From Thermosphaera sp. (GTDB lineage: Archaea; Thermoproteota; Thermoprotei_A; Sulfolobales; Desulfurococcaceae): a DNA stretch of 64,000 nt. Under the pieces are notes generated by a model. The model saw nothing but the letters and a program-made list of their open reading frames with translations, had not been told where the DNA came from and made no database searches. A program made the translations under genes and the position numbers. The stretch covers positions 682,290 through 746,289 of the forward strand of contig JAWBNK010000001.1 of the NCBI GenBank assembly GCA_038827615.1. Reading direction: 5' to 3'. Shown here piece by piece: positions 25,972 to 35,992 of the stretch (within the stretch, counting starts at the first letter, position 1; each line of letters begins with the position of its first letter).

Positions 25972-26510
25972 TTTTCGCGGGGCTAGACCTTTCAGCCTCG
26001 CCTCTTAGACCATCCGGTTTCGCATCAATCAATGATGACAGGGAGATGTTGTCCCTTGATCTCGTTTTTGACGACTCCGAAATAGTCGACGCGATCTTAA
26101 CCCTTAAACCAGTTCTGGTGGCTGTTGACGCTCCATTAACCTTTACGGGAAAACCCTTCAGGAACGTGGATAAAGCCTTGATTAGGGCCGGCTATAAAGT
26201 TTTCCCTTCAACTTGGAGGGGGATGAAAGAATTAGTGGAAAGAGCCTTGAAGATCAAAGAGTCTTTAATCATTACTCGTTTCATAGAGACTCATCCCTCA
26301 AGTGCCTTAAAATCCAGCGGGTGTGGAAACTATGGGAACTTGTTACGGGCGTTCGGGTTAAAAAATCCGCCCGAAAATATCAAAAATAAACACCTTGTTG
26401 ATGCTTTGATTGCCTCACTTGTCTCTTATTTATCTTACCGCTCGATATCCACGGTCATACGAGAAGACGATGGTGAAATACATCTGCTACCACTTTTATG
26501 TCGGGTTTAA
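25965..26510 (+). CDS. DUF429-like protein (predicted RNase H-fold nuclease)
   Basis: 181 residues. FAGLDLSA at the N terminus, VAVDAPLTF, and ETHPSSAL followed by a helical end with LVDALIASL are the pattern of the DUF429 family, predicted from its acidic residues (D8, D56, E near 105, D near 142) to have an RNase H-like nuclease fold. No biochemical role is established to my knowledge. It begins inside the end of the reductase gene (ATGGTAG overlap) and converges on the DHH gene with a four-base overlap. Confidence 0.75.
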   Translation: MVVFAGLDLSASPLRPSGFASINDDREMLSLDLVFDDSEIVDAILTLKPVLVAVDAPLTFTGKPFRNVDKALIRAGYKVFPSTWRGMKELVERALKIKESLIITRFIETHPSSALKSSGCGNYGNLLRAFGLKNPPENIKNKHLVDALIASLVSYLSYRSISTVIREDDGEIHLLPLLCRV

Positions 26511-27475
26511 TCCTCTAACCGTTTTAAGTACTCGGCGTTGGCTTCCACGAGCTTAGCAATGTACTCGGTGAAAACCCTGGGCGTCAACCTCGAGAGCAAT
26601 CTAACAATCACGGGGATGTTAACCTTGGCTCCTGCAGCCCTAGTATGCCCACCCCCGTTTAAAGCTACTGCGAGATCCCTTACGTTCACACTCGTGCTCC
26701 TAATGCTTAATTTTCCATCGCGAGACGCGATTACGACTACGTCAAGGTTTGCCCTGGATAAAATGAGTGAGGCTAGGAAACTGTTTTCAACGTCATCGTC
26801 GATCAACCTAATCCCTACCTTGAAGTTGTTGACTTTGATGATTTTTGTGTCGGGATTTATAGATATATTACTCAGAGCAGTTAGTTCGCCTTCTAATTCT
26901 TTAAGAACCTTTAGTGAAAACTCATCATTCCAATAGACTCCTTTTGAGATAGTTTCTACAACCTTGTTTTTCCACGCAATAGGGTCTCTTCTTCTAACCA
27001 ATCTAATGTAGAAGGGCGATAACCAGTGGTCGAATCTCCATAAATCGCCCCCACAGACGCCGTCCACCATGTTCTTTAAATAATCAACGCTACCTTCGGC
27101 AGTAGGGGAGAGATTTCTCGCTACTACTCCAACTCCACATGTCGATCTATCGATGTATAAATGAGCGCCTCTAAGAGTCAGGCCCTCTTTCCACTTCTCT
27201 TCCCACACATGATGATCATACCACTCGATTGCAACTCCCTTACGCGCTAAGAACCCTATCGCCTCCAGGACTTCCTCGTATACAACAGGATTAATGCCTA
27301 TGTCGAAGACGGCTAGCTTGTCGCATCCTATTTCAAGGGCTTTTTTAACGGCTTTGTTCATCAGGTAAGGCTCAGTATAGAGAACATGGTAGTAGGATGG
27401 TCGGTTGAGGTATATGTAAAGCCCTGCTGAGGCAACACCATCCATGTCTGTATGGGTAATTAGCAGCTCTTTCAT
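26507..27475 (-). CDS. DHH-family phosphoesterase
   Basis: 322 residues. The four DHH motifs are present: THTDMDGVASAG (residues 8-19), VFDIG, WYDHHVW with the name-giving DHH, and GGDLWRFDHW near the end of the N-terminal domain. The C-terminal DHHA1 domain ends GGGHTRAAGAKV. Relatives include RecJ/GAN nucleases, NrnA oligoribonuclease and cyclic-dinucleotide phosphodiesterases. Sequence reading does not decide between nuclease and small-molecule phosphodiesterase; there is no OB or other extra domain. Confidence 0.88.
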   Translation of the reverse strand: MKELLITHTDMDGVASAGLYIYLNRPSYYHVLYTEPYLMNKAVKKALEIGCDKLAVFDIGINPVVYEEVLEAIGFLARKGVAIEWYDHHVWEEKWKEGLTLRGAHLYIDRSTCGVGVVARNLSPTAEGSVDYLKNMVDGVCGGDLWRFDHWLSPFYIRLVRRRDPIAWKNKVVETISKGVYWNDEFSLKVLKELEGELTALSNISINPDTKIIKVNNFKVGIRLIDDDVENSFLASLILSRANLDVVVIASRDGKLSIRSTSVNVRDLAVALNGGGHTRAAGAKVNIPVIVRLLSRLTPRVFTEYIAKLVEANAEYLKRLED

Positions 27476-27563
27476 GGATAATCCGCCATAGAGTATTTAA
27501 TAAATTCTCAATGTATTTTATATATGGTTTGACAAATTTACTAAGCTTTTAGAGGAGTGCTCT

Positions 27564-28280
27564 TTGGCAACCAATGAGGTACCCGTAGACAAGGAGAAGC
27601 TACATTTGCTTGGTGACGTTACTTACGAAGCAGAGTTGCTACTGCGGGCTAAATACCTCGAAACCATCACAGGAGGGCTTTCGGGATTTAAAGAATTTCT
27701 GAGCAAGAGAAATCGCGGATCCTTTCTATTAACAAGCAATTTTGAAACGGGAAGGATATCAGTTTTAATCGAAAATGGTAAAGTGGCCTCAACACTCTAC
27801 ATCGACTCTACGACGGGAGAAAGGAGGGCGGGTGAGGATTCTCTCAACCTCTTCTTAGAACTCGTCGCTAGACCGGATTCTGTTTTCCGTGTTTTCGAAA
27901 TTAGAGAGAGCAGGGAGGAAACAACACCTGCTCAGGAACCAGTGAGAGAACCCTCTACTGCTAGGCGGCCGCTCGAAAAAGTGCCTCAAATACCTAGCGG
28001 AGCTCTTGCAATAGATTCCGATAAGCTTCAACAATTCAAAAAAGAGTTTCGCCAAATAGCAGTTGAAACCGCCGAGGCTTTTGGTTGCAGGATCGTTGAT
28101 TTAACCTATGAGATCGTTGGCAACGATTTAACGATAAGCATCATATTGAAAAAGAAGGGGATTTTCGGAAAATGTCTCGAGGACGAGCTTGCGGAGACTT
28201 TAAGGAATGATCTACCGTTGCTGAGGGATAATTTTGATTTGAAATTGAATATTAATTTGAAAACAAGCCTAATGGAATAA
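27564..28280 (+). CDS. Unrecognised two-part soluble protein
   Basis: 238 residues from TTG 27564, with AGAGGAGTG at 27551-27559 as ribosome-binding site and a TATA (TTTTATATAT) at 27517-27526. The N-terminal half (about 1-110) is a mixed alpha/beta domain with 'SFLLTSNFETGRISVLIENGKVASTLYIDSTTGE', recalling DUF2226-like or roadblock-type sensor proteins; a Pro/Glu/Thr-rich linker follows (about 113-145); the C-terminal half is a second alpha/beta domain. It ends exactly where the pilus ATPase gene on the other strand ends. Function unknown. Confidence 0.72.
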   Translation: MATNEVPVDKEKLHLLGDVTYEAELLLRAKYLETITGGLSGFKEFLSKRNRGSFLLTSNFETGRISVLIENGKVASTLYIDSTTGERRAGEDSLNLFLELVARPDSVFRVFEIRESREETTPAQEPVREPSTARRPLEKVPQIPSGALAIDSDKLQQFKKEFRQIAVETAEAFGCRIVDLTYEIVGNDLTISIILKKKGIFGKCLEDELAETLRNDLPLLRDNFDLKLNINLKTSLME

Positions 28281-29960
28281 CTACTCGGCTGGCATTTCGA
28301 CTGCTTCTTTCTTTAAGAGCTCCTCCAGTTCGGCCTTGGCCTTTTCATACACCACCATTGGTTCATAGTAGTAATCAAATATCACCCTTGACACGTCCCA
28401 GGCGTCTCTAATGCCTTTGACCAGCATCCACTCTAGGACTGTGCTCCTTCTTTTCACCTCTTCGATTAAATCACTAACATCTAGCCCCCTCTTTGCCGCT
28501 ATATCCTGTAAGTGGATGCTTCTATCGAGACTCACGATGTGGGAGTCCGTTCGGGGGTCCCAGGTGGAGATTTTTATGTATTTTTCGAAATCCTCTACCT
28601 CTTGAACAACCGTTATTCTGCGTCTAACTTTCACTACTCCTTTCTCTACTCTTGTAATTACTCTTTGAACATGCATGAAAACGTTCATAAGCCTCATATA
28701 GGTTGGCGGAATGTTCATGGGCGGACTCGTTAGACGTTTCACCGCATAGTCTAAAGTTTCCGCATGGATCGTCGAGGCTCCACTGTGTCCCGTGGCCATC
28801 GCTTGGAATAGGACGAATGCCTCGTCTCCTCGAACCTCTCCAACAATTATATAGTCGGGCCTGTACCTTAGGCTAAGCTTAACGAGATCATACAGCTTCA
28901 CGCTTGTTCCAAGAGACTGTGCACCCGCGATATAGACCTCCCTGCTGGTCAATTGGACCCAGTTCACGTGCGGGAGATTCAACTCCGGTGTATCCTCAAT
29001 CGTAACGATTTTCATACCTGGTTTTATGAACATCGATAATGCGTTCAGCAATGTCGTTTTCCCTGTACCAGTGCCTCCAGCGACCATGAACGTTTTTCCA
29101 TGCTCGAGGAGCAACCATATGTATGCCGACGTTAAACTATCGATATTTCCTTGCTCTATGAGCTCGATGACGCTGAAAGGCTTTTCTCTAAACTTACGAA
29201 TCGTGAATGAAGGTCCTTTAACCGATACTTCATGTCCATAAGTGGCTGCGACACGATGTTTCTCGGGCAACATTGCATCTAAAACAGGATACGCGATACT
29301 AATATGTTTTCCAGACATGTGGGCAAGCTTCATAATCAATTCATTCAGATACTCCTCATCCAAAAACGAAATGTTGGATGGTATACTCTCGTATTTCCTA
29401 TGCCCGACGAATATCGGAACATTTACCCCGTTGCAGGACAAATCTTCAATATTCGGATCCCTCAGAAATGGATCTATCGAACCATAACCCAACAGGTTCC
29501 TCTCAACATAGTAGAAGACTTTGATCCTTCTAGCTCCCACCAGTCCGAGCTTGTCTCTGTACTTTTCGGCGATTCTTTCAACTTCCTTGAAAACGTAAGC
29601 CCTCAAGTCCCTTATATCTTCGGGTTTAGATGGGGGGTGTATTTCATCCATTAATATCTCCGCAAGCTTGGACAGAACGCTTTTATCCTCAGGGGTTAAA
29701 CCCTGCTCTTCAACAAAATACATCGGACCCGTTGGCGTTTCAGCGATTGTGATCTTCACGAACGGCTTATAAACATAATACGACTCTAAAACTCTCCAGC
29801 TCTGATCTCTTTCAACGATTTTTAATGGCTCCTCGACGGGCATGACCCTTTCTATGGAGAGCTTCTTCTCCTCCTTCCCCAGAGTCTTCTTGGGCTTTTT
29901 TCGAAGAGTTAAAATCGATGCTAAGGAAAATTTCTGCTTTGGTTTCTCGCTCGAACTCAT
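28281..29960 (-). CDS. Type II/IV secretion (pilus/archaellum-type) ATPase
   Basis: About 559 residues from ATG 29960; GTG 29972 is possible, but a TATA-like TATATAATA at 29977-29985 argues for a short or absent leader. Counting from that GTG, Walker A is GGTGTGKTTLL (299-309), an Asp box lies at TIEDTPELNLPH, Walker B at IIVGEVRGDEA and the His box at GHSGASTIHA. An N-terminal basic low-complexity stretch precedes the usual N domain. It powers pilin assembly together with the TadC/FlaJ-type membrane protein encoded divergently. FlaI, UpsE, AapE and archaeal PilB relatives are all candidates; no archaellin gene is seen here. Confidence 0.93.
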   Translation of the reverse strand: MSSSEKPKQKFSLASILTLRKKPKKTLGKEEKKLSIERVMPVEEPLKIVERDQSWRVLESYYVYKPFVKITIAETPTGPMYFVEEQGLTPEDKSVLSKLAEILMDEIHPPSKPEDIRDLRAYVFKEVERIAEKYRDKLGLVGARRIKVFYYVERNLLGYGSIDPFLRDPNIEDLSCNGVNVPIFVGHRKYESIPSNISFLDEEYLNELIMKLAHMSGKHISIAYPVLDAMLPEKHRVAATYGHEVSVKGPSFTIRKFREKPFSVIELIEQGNIDSLTSAYIWLLLEHGKTFMVAGGTGTGKTTLLNALSMFIKPGMKIVTIEDTPELNLPHVNWVQLTSREVYIAGAQSLGTSVKLYDLVKLSLRYRPDYIIVGEVRGDEAFVLFQAMATGHSGASTIHAETLDYAVKRLTSPPMNIPPTYMRLMNVFMHVQRVITRVEKGVVKVRRRITVVQEVEDFEKYIKISTWDPRTDSHIVSLDRSIHLQDIAAKRGLDVSDLIEEVKRRSTVLEWMLVKGIRDAWDVSRVIFDYYYEPMVVYEKAKAELEELLKKEAVEMPAE

Positions 29961-30043
29961 TTCGCCAACCACTCTCTATTATATACGCGAAAACTATAAA
30001 AACTTATTAAGTAAACGAGTTAATAATTCTCTTAGGTGTACTC

Positions 30044-31789
30044 ATGAAATTCTGGGACCGCGTTTACAGGTATTTTGGCGATTATGCTGACGAAATACTA
30101 CGAGTTACCCCTTCTCTCTCTAGAAATCTTAGAAGATCGAATATTCACATTCACACCGAGGTTTACGCGTCTCTCGTCCTATTCGTGCTTGCAGTCTCGG
30201 CTGGAATAGCTGTAGCGATAGGAGTGTTAGGGTTTTTCATAGGTTTTCCGTTTATTATTCCATTAGTTGTCGTGATTCCCGTTCTAGCATATTTGCTCAT
30301 GCTTGTCATACCATCTCTTATTGCAGGATCAAGGGCCACCGCAATTGATGGCGAGTTCCCTTACACTATTAGTTATTTAAGCATAATGGTTATGAGCGGG
30401 CTGTCCCCGTATATAGCTTTCGAGCGGGTCCTTAAGGGAAGCGTCATATTTCAGAAAACAAGCGAGCTAGCCCAGAGATTCGTGTTGCTGAATAAGATTC
30501 TCGGGAAGGACCCTCTCACAGCGTTCGCTATGCTATCTGATAGAAATCCGAGTTCAAGAGTTAGAGAAACCCTATCAGGGTATATCTCTACCGTCAAGGC
30601 AGGAGGAGATGTGATTGATTATTTAAATAAGAGAGCTCGTGCACTATTCAACGACCTTCTGGTCGCGATGAAAATAATTGCAGATAGGCTTGGGGGTCTT
30701 CTCGAATCTTATCTTGCAATAGTCCTCCTTACAATGATCAGCTTTACCGTTTTGTATTTCGTTACCGCCAGCTACAGCGGAGTCATAGCGTTCGGCATAG
30801 ATACTGGAACGATGGCACTCCTTCTATACATTTTGATGCCATTCATCAGCGTTGCGATAATTTATTTAGGAGATGTAATGCAGTATAAAGAACCCTGGAT
30901 GGATTGGAGACCATATTACATGTTCTTTGGAGTAACTATACCTATGGCAACCGTATTATCCCTTCTAGGCATAGTATTATACGGAAATCCAAGTTACAGA
31001 ACGAATCCCCTTGTCAGCGTCGTTCACGACCTCCTCGTACTCCCTATGAGTTTTTCCGATATTCCTCCAAACTTGACATTCGTGGAGTCCTCTATAGCTT
31101 TGTCTATGGCCTTAATTCTCAGTCTCATTCCTTCAATGATTTATGCAGAATACGTTGCCAAGGAATATACGATTATAAATGGGATCACTAGATTCATAAG
31201 AGACTTGGTCGAGGTAAGGAAAACAGGGCTACCGCCAGAGAAAAGCATCATAGAGCTGTCAAGCAGAGACTACGGCGTGTTCTCAAAGTATTTGAAGAAG
31301 ATCGCTTTAGAACTCATGCTTGGTGTTCCCCTTCGAAAGATAATCGACGAGTTATTCAAGAAGATAAAGCCGTGGAGGGCAAAAGTGCTATTGTTTATTC
31401 TAACCGACTCGATAGAAGTCGGCGGTGGAACAGTGGATGTATTAGAAAACCTGGCATGGTTTGCGGAGAGCATTGAAGCCATCGAGGCCGAGAAGAAGCG
31501 CTCCATGAGGACATTAATGATAGTTCCCTACTTGGGAGCAGTCTTAACAGCTTTCACAATAGTGTTCATGGCAACTTACATGGGTAGGATCCCCTTAGCC
31601 TCAGGACAGTTTAGGGCTGCGGCATCAACCGTATTACCAAGCATAGTGTTAAATACTTACCTAATGGGTTTAGTTGCAGGTAAGGTTGGATCTGGAAGCG
31701 TTGCAGCAGGATTCAAGCATGCATTAATACTTACAATCGTTACAATGTTGTTCTTCATGTTTGCGAAAGTATTTACAGGTTTCCTGTGA
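30044..31789 (+). CDS. Type IV pilus assembly membrane protein, TadC/FlaJ/GspF family
   Basis: 581 residues with about nine hydrophobic segments and two T2SF-like cytoplasmic helical domains: one around residues 100-200 (DGEFPYTISYLSIMVMSGLSPYIAF) and a second around 395-490 (RKTGLPPEKSIIELSSRDYG ... GGTVDVLENLAWFAE). This duplicated arrangement is typical of archaeal FlaJ/UpsF/AapF proteins, the platform on which the ATPase drives pilin insertion. It starts the rightward operon of surface proteins. Confidence 0.92.
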   Translation: MKFWDRVYRYFGDYADEILRVTPSLSRNLRRSNIHIHTEVYASLVLFVLAVSAGIAVAIGVLGFFIGFPFIIPLVVVIPVLAYLLMLVIPSLIAGSRATAIDGEFPYTISYLSIMVMSGLSPYIAFERVLKGSVIFQKTSELAQRFVLLNKILGKDPLTAFAMLSDRNPSSRVRETLSGYISTVKAGGDVIDYLNKRARALFNDLLVAMKIIADRLGGLLESYLAIVLLTMISFTVLYFVTASYSGVIAFGIDTGTMALLLYILMPFISVAIIYLGDVMQYKEPWMDWRPYYMFFGVTIPMATVLSLLGIVLYGNPSYRTNPLVSVVHDLLVLPMSFSDIPPNLTFVESSIALSMALILSLIPSMIYAEYVAKEYTIINGITRFIRDLVEVRKTGLPPEKSIIELSSRDYGVFSKYLKKIALELMLGVPLRKIIDELFKKIKPWRAKVLLFILTDSIEVGGGTVDVLENLAWFAESIEAIEAEKKRSMRTLMIVPYLGAVLTAFTIVFMATYMGRIPLASGQFRAAASTVLPSIVLNTYLMGLVAGKVGSGSVAAGFKHALILTIVTMLFFMFAKVFTGFL

Positions 31790-31799
31790 GGGTCTCAAG

Positions 31800-32582
31800 G
31801 TGCGAGCTGTAAGCGAACCTTTAGTAATATTGATTCTTTTCATGACCGTGGTCCTCATCTCCCTCTCCATATTCTTTTTCTCCACATTTAGCGTAGACGC
31901 TACAACTGCATCCGTCGAATACGGCTATGTGAAATCAATGTTTAGAGAGGTTGCTTTCAGTATCCCCGAGGTTTTAAATGGTCAATCGATATATGTCCGC
32001 CACCCCAGCTCTATAATAAATCTAGGCTACAGAAAACTGCCCGTAAACCTAACTATTCAGCTAGAGTTCGCTAATGGTTCCCGCCTCCTCGTATTAGAGA
32101 AGACAGAGTTCTACGCTATAACGGGAGGCATCCATAGAAACGTGCTGGAGAATGTGGGGGTTAACTTGATATTTGGCAGAGATAAGCCGTTCGTTACTGA
32201 AATAAGGGAGTTGGCTCTAGTTAGAGAATACTATTCGAATGGTTGGACATTTATTGAACTTGACACTAGTAGAATATATTGTTCGATATATAGGGTCGGT
32301 TTCAACAACTACTACATGGAAATCCTAGTGGTGGATTTCGGGGGATTCTACGATGCTAATCAACCCCCGTCGGTCATCGGTGGTGGATCTATCACCTTAA
32401 AATATGACGTAGCATCCACCCTCGTTAAAGAACATTCAAAGGTCGCAAACATCTACATTACTCACAACCAAACAACATTAACCCTGAGGGAAATCCTTCC
32501 GCCAAACGAGTCGTTTGACCGTGTTTCCGGAAATTTAACAGTCAGAATAATATATAAAAAGATAAAGGTATTGATTTCTTAA
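31800..32582 (+). CDS. Pilin-like surface protein with class III-type N terminus
   Basis: 260 residues from GTG 31800, chosen because it gives MRAVSEPLVILILFM and has GAGGG at 31788-31792; an ATG at 31761 lies inside the previous gene. The N terminus (Arg-Ala-Val-Ser followed at once by a 20-residue hydrophobic helix) matches archaeal prepilins cleaved by a PibD-type peptidase after Ala. The remaining 230 residues are beta-rich with several NxS/T sites, far larger than ordinary pilins (100-150). Not recognised beyond that. Confidence 0.72.
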   Translation: MRAVSEPLVILILFMTVVLISLSIFFFSTFSVDATTASVEYGYVKSMFREVAFSIPEVLNGQSIYVRHPSSIINLGYRKLPVNLTIQLEFANGSRLLVLEKTEFYAITGGIHRNVLENVGVNLIFGRDKPFVTEIRELALVREYYSNGWTFIELDTSRIYCSIYRVGFNNYYMEILVVDFGGFYDANQPPSVIGGGSITLKYDVASTLVKEHSKVANIYITHNQTTLTLREILPPNESFDRVSGNLTVRIIYKKIKVLIS

Positions 32583-32626
32583 AGTATTTAAACTCGGGTA
32601 ATACTTAAATAATCTTAGGAGTTCAG

Positions 32627-33379
32627 ATGAAGCTCGTTTCCGAAACATTTTCTACCGTGCTGATTACATCAGTGTTGCTCGCTCTTTTAGGAGTTCTAAG
32701 TTTCTATACTTTCATAAGCATGGCAGGCTTTAACACCACGACAGAGTACTTGTACTATAGGCAGGCATTTCTCTCGATAGGAAACTCGCTGGTCATACCT
32801 ATGCTGGGCGGTTCTTATGAGATATCTATCCCGATGCATCAACAATCCATTGGGTATAGCAAGGTGGGGGAAATCATTTTTTACTTCAATAATAGCGCGA
32901 CACCCTCACAAATCCTTGAGTGTATAGGCCTTGTATCAGGAGTGAGAGGCTATTCTAGATCAAACTCCACAATTTACGGGAGCAATTCATATATTGTAAA
33001 TGATTCAAGACTGATCGCAAGAGTCTTGGAAACATATAATTCGGGAGAATCCCGCCTGTATCTAGATACGTGTCGACTATGGGTTGAGAGCGAGGTCACC
33101 AGATCATCATCCGGTATCCTTTTCTTTTACAGGATTTACTATTACAACTTGACCGTTAAGATGCAATACGGTGAAAGAGCCAGGGGCCTCATTAGGGTTT
33201 CAATGACGGGGAGTCCAATCACTTACTACGGGTATGCCCAGAACATGACAATTCGCTTCAGCGACCGCATCCATGGGAGGGACATAGTTGCATCGACTAG
33301 TAATTTATCGTCGACACCGCCCGGCACTCCGTTGATTTACATTCTCACAATCTACAATGTTGAGATCGAGGTGAAATAA
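32627..33379 (+). CDS. Pilin-like membrane-anchored surface protein
   Basis: 250 residues. MKLVSETFSTVLITSVLLALLGVLSFYTF is a one-helix N-terminal anchor resembling the preceding protein's (V-S-E at the same place), followed by a beta-rich exterior domain with many NxS/T sites and two cysteines (C101 and about C149) that might pair. Its stop codon abuts the ATG of the next gene. It may be a minor pilin of the same machine; family not recognised. Confidence 0.7.
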   Translation: MKLVSETFSTVLITSVLLALLGVLSFYTFISMAGFNTTTEYLYYRQAFLSIGNSLVIPMLGGSYEISIPMHQQSIGYSKVGEIIFYFNNSATPSQILECIGLVSGVRGYSRSNSTIYGSNSYIVNDSRLIARVLETYNSGESRLYLDTCRLWVESEVTRSSSGILFFYRIYYYNLTVKMQYGERARGLIRVSMTGSPITYYGYAQNMTIRFSDRIHGRDIVASTSNLSSTPPGTPLIYILTIYNVEIEVK

Positions 33380-35992
33380 ATGCCTACTCCTCCACTCCTC
33401 CATGCCATAGGAACTGGTTTCATAATAGCTTTACTAGTAGGATTATTCATGTATGGACTCTTTATGACAGAGATCACGATGATCAACAACTACACAGCAA
33501 TACTTCAATACATAGCGGATAGAGTAGCCGCTAGTATTAGAGCATTATATTCATCGACATACTTGATGAGCGCGAACAAGTCTAGCATAAGCTTAAACCT
33601 CCCCGTAGAGATCTCGAGCGAGAAGGGTTATAACGTCTACATCGGCAAAGGATTTGCGTTAGCAAGAGAGTTCCCGAGGCTCCAGGAGAGATCCGACTAC
33701 GATCCCCACGCTTTTTACGTGATAGCCTCCACTCCAGACAAGAAGATATATGGCGTCTCTCTCTTATTCCAACCTTCCGATTTAAGCTATCCTCTCATCC
33801 TTGCTAAAGGCGAATTCGTGGTGGAAAGGATTAGAGAAGGATTCGATCCCTCTGAAGGATACGCTGAGGAGGGAGTACTATGGCTCTGTAGAATGCCTCT
33901 CAACATCAAGGAGAGAGCCGGAGTGAGCCTCTCATCATATCTCGTCAAGGTAGAGTTTAACCCCTCCACCATCAATTGCTCATACCTCGACTCAACCTTT
34001 TATCCACGAAGAGAGGACGTGAGATTCGCCGATTCCGACGGCGTCTCCACCCTAAGATATTGGATCGAAGAATGGAGTCCCAACTACACGAGAATATGGG
34101 TTGAAATCCCAAGTCTAAGTCCACTCGAGAATAAGACGATATACTTATATTGGGGAAACCCTAATGCGCAAGAGAGAAGCACCACAAGTATATTCTTATT
34201 CTACGATGAATTCTCAAAATACGAGTCGCTAGGGGACTTACTCGCTATCAATCCTGTATGGAGCATAAGGCCCCATAATGCATCAAACTATAATTTGACT
34301 CCCTATCAGGACGGTGGATTGCTGACCTCAAGTCTCGACATCAAAAATAAGGGATTCTTGATACTATATTACAACAGGATCATCCCTATAGGTCTATCCC
34401 AAGGCTTATTAATCGAGTCCCTTGGAAGACCACTCAATAGTTCGAGCAAGGATGCCGAGTATCTTCTTGGACTCGTCAATGTAGGAGATCCGTCACAAGT
34501 TTTCAACGTGAGCGTTCAACCCGTCATCGCTGACCCATCTATCTCACTCGTAAACTACACGATCATATATGGTAATTGGTCAATAGACTCTCTAGGCAAT
34601 GATACTTTTCTAAACCTAACATTACTAGAGCCTGTCGGTGACAACGGATACTATGGTATGGCATTGAGGAGCAACCCTGTACCACGAGACTTTCCTCCGG
34701 GACAGGAATATTTCCAAGTACTATACAAAGTGAGAATCGATAATACAAGTGTGATACGTGGCATCCTAATATCGGAAGACCTTAACAGAAACAAAGCTTT
34801 CTACATCGGACTTCAATACGACCCTACACAGAACTTGTTAAAAATGCTTTCCACTAATAAAACACTAACCCCAACCCCCTCAGACTTTCAAGTTTTGAAC
34901 ACCACAATAATGAATATAGAGAGACCATTATGGCTAATCCTTTATGTTTCAGTTAAATCCCCAGGAACCGCGAATCCAGAGGCATCTTTCCAGGTCATAA
35001 ATCCTGATAATGGTTCAACGGTCCTCAGCTATTCTGATAGAGGGACAATAAGCGTTTATCAGCCGAACTATCTGGGTCCATTCGCATACTCTCCAACTCC
35101 AATTGAAAATGAGGTCCAACTATGGTTTGACGACCTATTATCATGCAGATATAGTGGCCAAGAATCCTTCGATATCAGAAAATTATTTATCACGGGACTA
35201 CCCCCTGATTGGGAAGTAGTTGTGATTGATTATAAAGATGTTGAAGTTATTGAAGAGAATGAAACACGAATAGAGCGCAGACCAGTGTTCAGCACAAGTG
35301 CAATATCAGACCAGTACGGTACAGCCATATTTGATATGACGCTCTACCCCATATTAGGCGAGAAGTACCCGGTGGAGTTCTTATTCTATTACAATGGGGA
35401 ACTAGTGGACAGAGTAGAATACAATGGGCTGATATCCGGCGGCATGGTGCTTGTTTATCGACCATACCTTAAAAACCCCTCTTCAATCGATGGAGGATTG
35501 ATATTCACCGCAGGACATCCTTCATTAAGCTATTTCATTAAGCCACCAGCCTCTAATCCCCAGGAAGCCTCAACAATAGTAGGCCACAACATCACTTCCA
35601 TAGGGTATTTCAACAATACGATATACTATTTCATAAGAACTCCACTTTTATACAATACAACGTTCACCACAAGCTACAACTACGATAAACCTGCATCTAA
35701 CTTCACATTTTTCATAGGATTAATGATATACGACTCGACAGGCCAAGGAACTGAAAACCTAGCAGGGCTTTACACGTGGATTCGGGCTAGACCATTCGTG
35801 GATCCTGAGCCGATCGTCGAGATCAGCCGCTTGTCAGAATCCCTGAGTATCCCTCGGCCCCCTGATGTGCTGATCTCGGAGTATGTGGATTTAATAGTTT
35901 TCTCAAGTGAGCTTTTCGTTGACTTTTTCATGGTTATCAGGAGCGATTCCTACTATGTTTTAACAATAGTTTTTAAGGGGAAAAGAGCATGA
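33380..35992 (+). CDS. Large surface protein with DUF2341-like domain, pilus locus
   Basis: 870 residues. An N-terminal membrane helix (HAIGTGFIIALLVGLFMYGLF, about 8-28) follows a short pre-sequence. At about 185-275 there is a DUF2341-type stretch ending LENKTIYLYWGNPNAQERS, a domain of unknown function found in large archaeal and bacterial surface proteins. A laminin-G/concanavalin-like region (FYDEFSKYESL ... WLILYVSVKSP ... EVQLWFDDLLSCRYSG) follows, then further beta domains. No C-terminal anchor is needed given the N-terminal helix, though a hydrophobic stretch lies near the end. Possibly a tip adhesin (inference). Confidence 0.75.
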   Translation: MPTPPLLHAIGTGFIIALLVGLFMYGLFMTEITMINNYTAILQYIADRVAASIRALYSSTYLMSANKSSISLNLPVEISSEKGYNVYIGKGFALAREFPRLQERSDYDPHAFYVIASTPDKKIYGVSLLFQPSDLSYPLILAKGEFVVERIREGFDPSEGYAEEGVLWLCRMPLNIKERAGVSLSSYLVKVEFNPSTINCSYLDSTFYPRREDVRFADSDGVSTLRYWIEEWSPNYTRIWVEIPSLSPLENKTIYLYWGNPNAQERSTTSIFLFYDEFSKYESLGDLLAINPVWSIRPHNASNYNLTPYQDGGLLTSSLDIKNKGFLILYYNRIIPIGLSQGLLIESLGRPLNSSSKDAEYLLGLVNVGDPSQVFNVSVQPVIADPSISLVNYTIIYGNWSIDSLGNDTFLNLTLLEPVGDNGYYGMALRSNPVPRDFPPGQEYFQVLYKVRIDNTSVIRGILISEDLNRNKAFYIGLQYDPTQNLLKMLSTNKTLTPTPSDFQVLNTTIMNIERPLWLILYVSVKSPGTANPEASFQVINPDNGSTVLSYSDRGTISVYQPNYLGPFAYSPTPIENEVQLWFDDLLSCRYSGQESFDIRKLFITGLPPDWEVVVIDYKDVEVIEENETRIERRPVFSTSAISDQYGTAIFDMTLYPILGEKYPVEFLFYYNGELVDRVEYNGLISGGMVLVYRPYLKNPSSIDGGLIFTAGHPSLSYFIKPPASNPQEASTIVGHNITSIGYFNNTIYYFIRTPLLYNTTFTTSYNYDKPASNFTFFIGLMIYDSTGQGTENLAGLYTWIRARPFVDPEPIVEISRLSESLSIPRPPDVLISEYVDLIVFSSELFVDFFMVIRSDSYYVLTIVFKGKRA

